Positions 61,196 through 64,000 of a DNA stretch of 64,000 nucleotides are shown here, piece after piece (position 1 is the first letter of the stretch; the number at the start of each line of letters is the position of its first letter). Location of the stretch: NCBI RefSeq assembly GCF_000504165.1, contig NZ_AYSE01000001.1:124001-188000 (forward strand), in the 5' to 3' direction. The position numbers and the translations under genes were made by a program. The stretch is from Bacillus sp. FJAT-14578. Lineage in GTDB: Bacteria > Bacillota > Bacilli > Bacillales > Bacillaceae_H. The notes under the pieces were generated by a model. The model ran no database searches, was not told the DNA's origin, and saw only the letters and a list, made by a program, of their open reading frames with translations.

Positions 61196-62014
61196 ATGAG
61201 TGAAGAACTGTATCCCCATCTGCAAAAATTAGGCTTTTCTCAATATGAAAGTAAAGCATATGTGACATTGCTTCAGCATTCTCCCGTTACAGGATATGAA
61301 GTCAGCAAACGTTCCGGTGTACCCCGTTCGATGATTTATGAAGTGCTGGGCAAACTGATTGATAAAGGCGCAACCTACATCGTACCGTCCGATCCGGTCA
61401 AATACGCCCCCGTTCCGGCGAAAGATATGCTGGCGAGAATGCAAAAAAGCTTTTCAGAAACCGTCCATTATTTAGAAACAACCTTGCAGTCATTGGAATG
61501 CAAGCCTGACATTGATGTCATCGTGCATATCGATGGACACGATCAAGTTCTGCAAGAGATGCTCCACATCATGAAAGAAGCAAAAAAAGAGCTTTGGTTA
61601 TCTGTTTGGGAGCCTCAAGTGCCTCTTTTAAAACGCTCGGCAGAAGAGGCCGTCAACCGGGATATTCCCGTTTTTTCCATTGTATTTGGAGCAGACAACG
61701 AAACGCTCGGCCATACGTTCCATCACAACTATATGCCCCCTGAAGTCGTCCAAGAGCGTATTGGCGGCCACTTAACGATCGCGGCACGTGATGGAGAAGA
61801 AGTGGTCATTGCGAACTTTACCGATGATGCGATGCCATGGGCGGTCAAAACGAAGAACCCGGCCTTGGTCCTTGTCGCAACGGAATATATCCGCCACGAC
61901 ATCATGATTGAGGAGATTACAAGAGAATTCGGAGCAGAAAAGCTCGACATTCTTTGGCGCAGCCGTCCCGATTTATATCAAGTTGTAACAGGAAAACGAT
62001 ATGATCATAAGTGA
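61196..62014 (+). CDS. TrmB family transcriptional regulator
   Basis: A 272-residue regulator. The N-terminal TrmB HTH (about 5-80) is LGFSQYESKAYVTLLQHSPV with GYEVSKRSGVPRSMIYEVLG. The C-terminal effector part (about 100-260) has a phospholipase-D-like fold typical of bacterial TrmB proteins (IDVIVHIDGHDQVLQEMLHI, ELWLSVWEPQV). It is upstream of azlCD and probably controls it. The effector is unknown. Confidence 0.87.
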   Translation: MSEELYPHLQKLGFSQYESKAYVTLLQHSPVTGYEVSKRSGVPRSMIYEVLGKLIDKGATYIVPSDPVKYAPVPAKDMLARMQKSFSETVHYLETTLQSLECKPDIDVIVHIDGHDQVLQEMLHIMKEAKKELWLSVWEPQVPLLKRSAEEAVNRDIPVFSIVFGADNETLGHTFHHNYMPPEVVQERIGGHLTIAARDGEEVVIANFTDDAMPWAVKTKNPALVLVATEYIRHDIMIEEITREFGAEKLDILWRSRPDLYQVVTGKRYDHK

Positions 62015-62072
62015 TTTTTTCCGCCCATTTTCATAGTAGTTATATCAATAACGTCTAAAGGAGTAGAGAAGC

Positions 62073-62792
62073 ATGAAACAAAATGACTGGAAAAAAGGCT
62101 TCCTTGATGCACTTCCCATTGCATTCAGTTTTATTTTGTTCGGAGGAATTTTTGGGATGCTTGCCGCCCAGACCGGATTATCCGTGTTGGAAAGTGTCGG
62201 CATGTCGCTCATCGTGTTTGCCGGTTCGGCTCAATTTACCGCCTTATCGCTTTTAACAGATCATACAGGAATGTGGACGATTATACTCGTTACCTTTTTT
62301 GTCAACTCGCGCCATTTGTTGATGGGGCTCTCCATGTCCCCTTACTATCAGCCTTTTTCAAAGAAGTTTTCCACAGTCATGGCTTTTTTTCTGATCGATG
62401 AGCAATATGCGATTACCATGAACCATTTTCGCCATCACCGTGCAACAAAACCATATATTATCGCAGTCAGCCTTACGCTGTATGCCACATGGGTAGGCGG
62501 CACATGGCTCGGAACATTAACGCAAAGCCTCATTCCGGACCCTGAAAAATTAGGATTGGGATTCAGTTTCACCGCCCTGTTCCTTTCATTGGTTTATTTT
62601 CAATTTACGTCCCTTTTGCGAATAGCGGTGTTTGTATTATGCGGGACTGCCGCTGTACTGCTCGCATTTGTCCTGCCTTACGGACTGCACCTTTTAGCGG
62701 CGGGAATCCTTGCTTTTGCCGTCGGTTATTTCTTCAATAAAGAAACAGCAAAAGAAAAACCGGCTGAACAAAGAGAAGAGGTGACAGCATGA
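62073..62792 (+). CDS. azlC: AzlC family branched-chain amino acid exporter subunit
   Basis: A 239-residue membrane protein with DALPIAFSFILFGGIFGMLA at the N-terminus, MSLIVFAGSAQFTALSLLTD and VNSRHLLMGLSMSPYYQPF, which are AzlC hallmarks. AzlCD exports branched-chain amino acids or analogues such as azaleucine. It overlaps azlD by 4 bp. Confidence 0.92.
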   Translation: MKQNDWKKGFLDALPIAFSFILFGGIFGMLAAQTGLSVLESVGMSLIVFAGSAQFTALSLLTDHTGMWTIILVTFFVNSRHLLMGLSMSPYYQPFSKKFSTVMAFFLIDEQYAITMNHFRHHRATKPYIIAVSLTLYATWVGGTWLGTLTQSLIPDPEKLGLGFSFTALFLSLVYFQFTSLLRIAVFVLCGTAAVLLAFVLPYGLHLLAAGILAFAVGYFFNKETAKEKPAEQREEVTA

Positions 62793-63100
62793 ACATGTTC
62801 CTTCTTTATCTCGGAATGGCAGCCGTCACCTATTTCTCTAGACGGGCCTTTTTGCGCCTTCCCGATCATTTATTCTCAGAGCGTTTAAAAAACGGGCTCT
62901 CATTCATTCCTCTCGGCATCTTTGCGGCCCTCATTTTTGAGTCATTATTTTTAAAAGACGGCTCGCTCGTATTTGAACCGCTGTACCTATTTGCCAGCGC
63001 GGTTTGCTTATTGATGATGAAGCTTAGCAAAAATGTCTTTATAAGCTTTGGATTGAGCCTGTTTGTTGTCGTTATTGTAAAAAGCGGCATCATTGGATAA
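62789..63100 (+). CDS. azlD: AzlD family small exporter subunit
   Basis: A 103-residue membrane protein with four helices and the AzlD start AAVTYFSRRAFLRLPDHLFS followed by LKNGLSFIPLGIFAALIF. It is the partner of AzlC, with a 4-bp overlap and translational coupling. Confidence 0.9.
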   Translation: MNMFLLYLGMAAVTYFSRRAFLRLPDHLFSERLKNGLSFIPLGIFAALIFESLFLKDGSLVFEPLYLFASAVCLLMMKLSKNVFISFGLSLFVVVIVKSGIIG

Positions 63101-63105
63101 AAAAA

Positions 63106-63143
63106 GCCCGAAAACCGCATGCTTTTTCGCCGGTTTCGGGCTC
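63106..63143. terminator. Bidirectional terminator after azlD
   Basis: AGCCCGAAAACCG pairs with CGGTTTCGGGCT, flanked by an A run and T-rich sequence. It ends azlD and the convergent 71-residue gene. Confidence 0.85.
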
Positions 63144-63146
63144 CTT

Positions 63147-63362
63147 TTACTCTTCCATCCGTGTTAACGCCTCAATCGCCTTTTCGCGGGAAATATTGAA
63201 GGATTGCCATGCATATTCTTGTTGGAGCAAGAGACGTTTCTTTTCCATCAGTAAACTCTTCAGTCCCGGTATGTCGGGATTTTTTTCATACAACTCTACC
63301 AATTCAGGAACGGCTGAATAAGACAACGTCCCTAAATAGCCCGCATCTATTTTACCGCCCAT
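63147..63362 (-). CDS. Hypothetical 71-residue protein
   Basis: Not recognised. A 71-residue soluble helical protein (SAVPELVELYEKNPDIPGLK, EYAWQSFNISREKAIEALTR). The ATG at 63362 has GGAGGTAATGG before it, supporting a real gene. Small size, convergent to azlD. Confidence 0.58.
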   Translation of the reverse strand: MGGKIDAGYLGTLSYSAVPELVELYEKNPDIPGLKSLLMEKKRLLLQQEYAWQSFNISREKAIEALTRMEE

Positions 63363-63519
63363 CCATTACCTCCGATAAAATCTCACTCCTGCAACCATTG
63401 TTTTAAAGGATAGAACGTTAAAAAGAAAAGAACGATGACAAGAGTTTTACATATTTTTATAGATTGAAGGACATGTTCATGTTAGAATATCCTGGTATAT
63501 AAAACTACATAACAGACTT

Positions 63520-63692
63520 TATGGTGCCAAATGTGTTGATTCAACCATTGGGCTTAAAAGGGAAATCGGTGCAACTCCGATGCGGTCCCGCCACTGTAAT
63601 GAAGAGTCTTATCGCCTTAATTAATCCACTGTTCTAATAGGATGGGAAGGATGCGATAAGACGATGATTCAAAGCCAGGAGACCTGCCATAA
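63520..63692 (+). ncRNA. Second cobalamin riboswitch
   Basis: On the plus strand ATGGTGCCAAATGTG, AAAAGGGAAATCGGTGCAAC, GGTCCCGCCACTGTAA and the B12 box GCCAGGAGACCTGCCA (63674-63689) are present in order. A terminator and a new gene follow. Confidence 0.95.
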
Positions 63693-63798
63693 AGAATGAC
63701 ACTGTTTTAACCCACGCGGATGGGAAAGTGTTTGGACTGATCAGGCAGATAAATGGGACAGCAAGCCCTTCATCTGGTTACTTACTACTGTTAAGTCA

Positions 63799-63832
63799 AG
63801 CACTTCTTTCTTTCGGAGAGAAGTGCTTTTTT
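63799..63832 (+). terminator. Terminator of the second cobalamin riboswitch
   Basis: AGCACTTCT pairs with AGAAGTGCT and continues TTTTTTA, about 110 bp after the B12 box. Confidence 0.82.
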
Positions 63833-63990
63833 ATTTTCTTGATCGATGGCAGCCGCTGGATGGTTGCAGGAAACACCGTACCCAAAAGGGATCTTTCGTG
63901 TTAGAAACACATTCGGAGGTGATAGATTGGCAAATGAAGCATGAACAAGCAACCATTTTCATAGATTATATCATTTAAGGAGGAAACGAC

Positions 63991-64000
63991 ATGAAAGGAA
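63991..64000 (+). CDS. Start of a gene under the second B12 riboswitch (partial)
   Basis: ATGAAAGGAA at the edge follows a strong AAGGAGGA RBS (63977-63984). Only three codons are visible, so no product can be named. Uptake of cobalamin or cobalt, or a B12-alternative enzyme, is typical for such a leader. The stretch 63833-63976 before it holds only a very short possible leader frame. Confidence 0.6.

Overview
The window looks like chromosome of an endospore-forming member of the Bacillaceae. Evidence: AGGAGG-type ribosome binding sites, moderate-to-low GC, genes for spore-coat-like proteins (CotF type, DUF3231), ugtP, cwlO-like and pbpC-like wall genes, cre-type catabolite sites, and a cobalamin operon whose gene order is essentially that described for Bacillus megaterium. 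No rRNA, tRNA or CRISPR array was seen. Species cannot be named from the sequence alone.

Layout. 1-5.3 kb: murQ-murR (muropeptide recycling), a TPP-riboswitch-controlled tenA, and a POT peptide transporter. 5.8-8.7 kb: a divergent pair of cell-wall genes (CwlO-like NlpC/P60 endopeptidase and an L,D-transpeptidase) separated by WalR-like sites. 9-16 kb: a DUF3231 protein, a solitary TnpB element (IS1341-like) with its structured right end abutting the stop codon of a two-component system, and a secreted alpha/beta hydrolase. 16.6-28.6 kb: coat-like proteins, ugtP, a second DUF3231 gene, a PTS IICB permease, DUF2243-ctaG, a GIY-YIG/DUF2087 pair whose downstream end carries a clpP fragment, and a PNPOx-like/MocR divergent pair.

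28.7-44.6 kb is a 16-gene leftward cobalamin operon (cbiW-H60-X-J-C-D-ET-L-F-G-A-cobQ-cobT-cobA-cbiY-btuR) behind a B12 riboswitch and terminator. It covers uroporphyrinogen III to adenosyl-cobyric acid plus DMB activation by CobT. The late genes for aminopropanol attachment and nucleotide-loop assembly (cbiB/cobD, cobU, cobS) are not in this window. A SAM-I riboswitch just upstream controls an unrecognised 162-residue protein. A second B12 riboswitch begins a new unit at the right edge.

46.7-54.7 kb is a leftward 2-aminoethylphosphonate operon: solute-binding lipoprotein, ATPase, fused permease, PhnX, PhnW, a saccharopine-dehydrogenase-like protein and a DeoR regulator. Five PhoP-type hexamers precede it, suggesting induction by phosphate starvation. 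54.9-63.4 kb holds pbpC, a MocR/LysE divergent pair, small hypothetical genes, an apparently orphaned c-di-AMP riboswitch, and a TrmB-azlCD operon.

Dispersed repeats stand out: two copies of a MITE-like element, each flanked by a perfect 8-bp duplication; three related hairpins with compensatory stem changes; a Bacillaceae-type intergenic repeat inside the cobalamin operon; and a repeat containing ctgtcccataagtc. One MITE copy sits right after the terminator of the c-di-AMP riboswitch and separates it from anything downstream.
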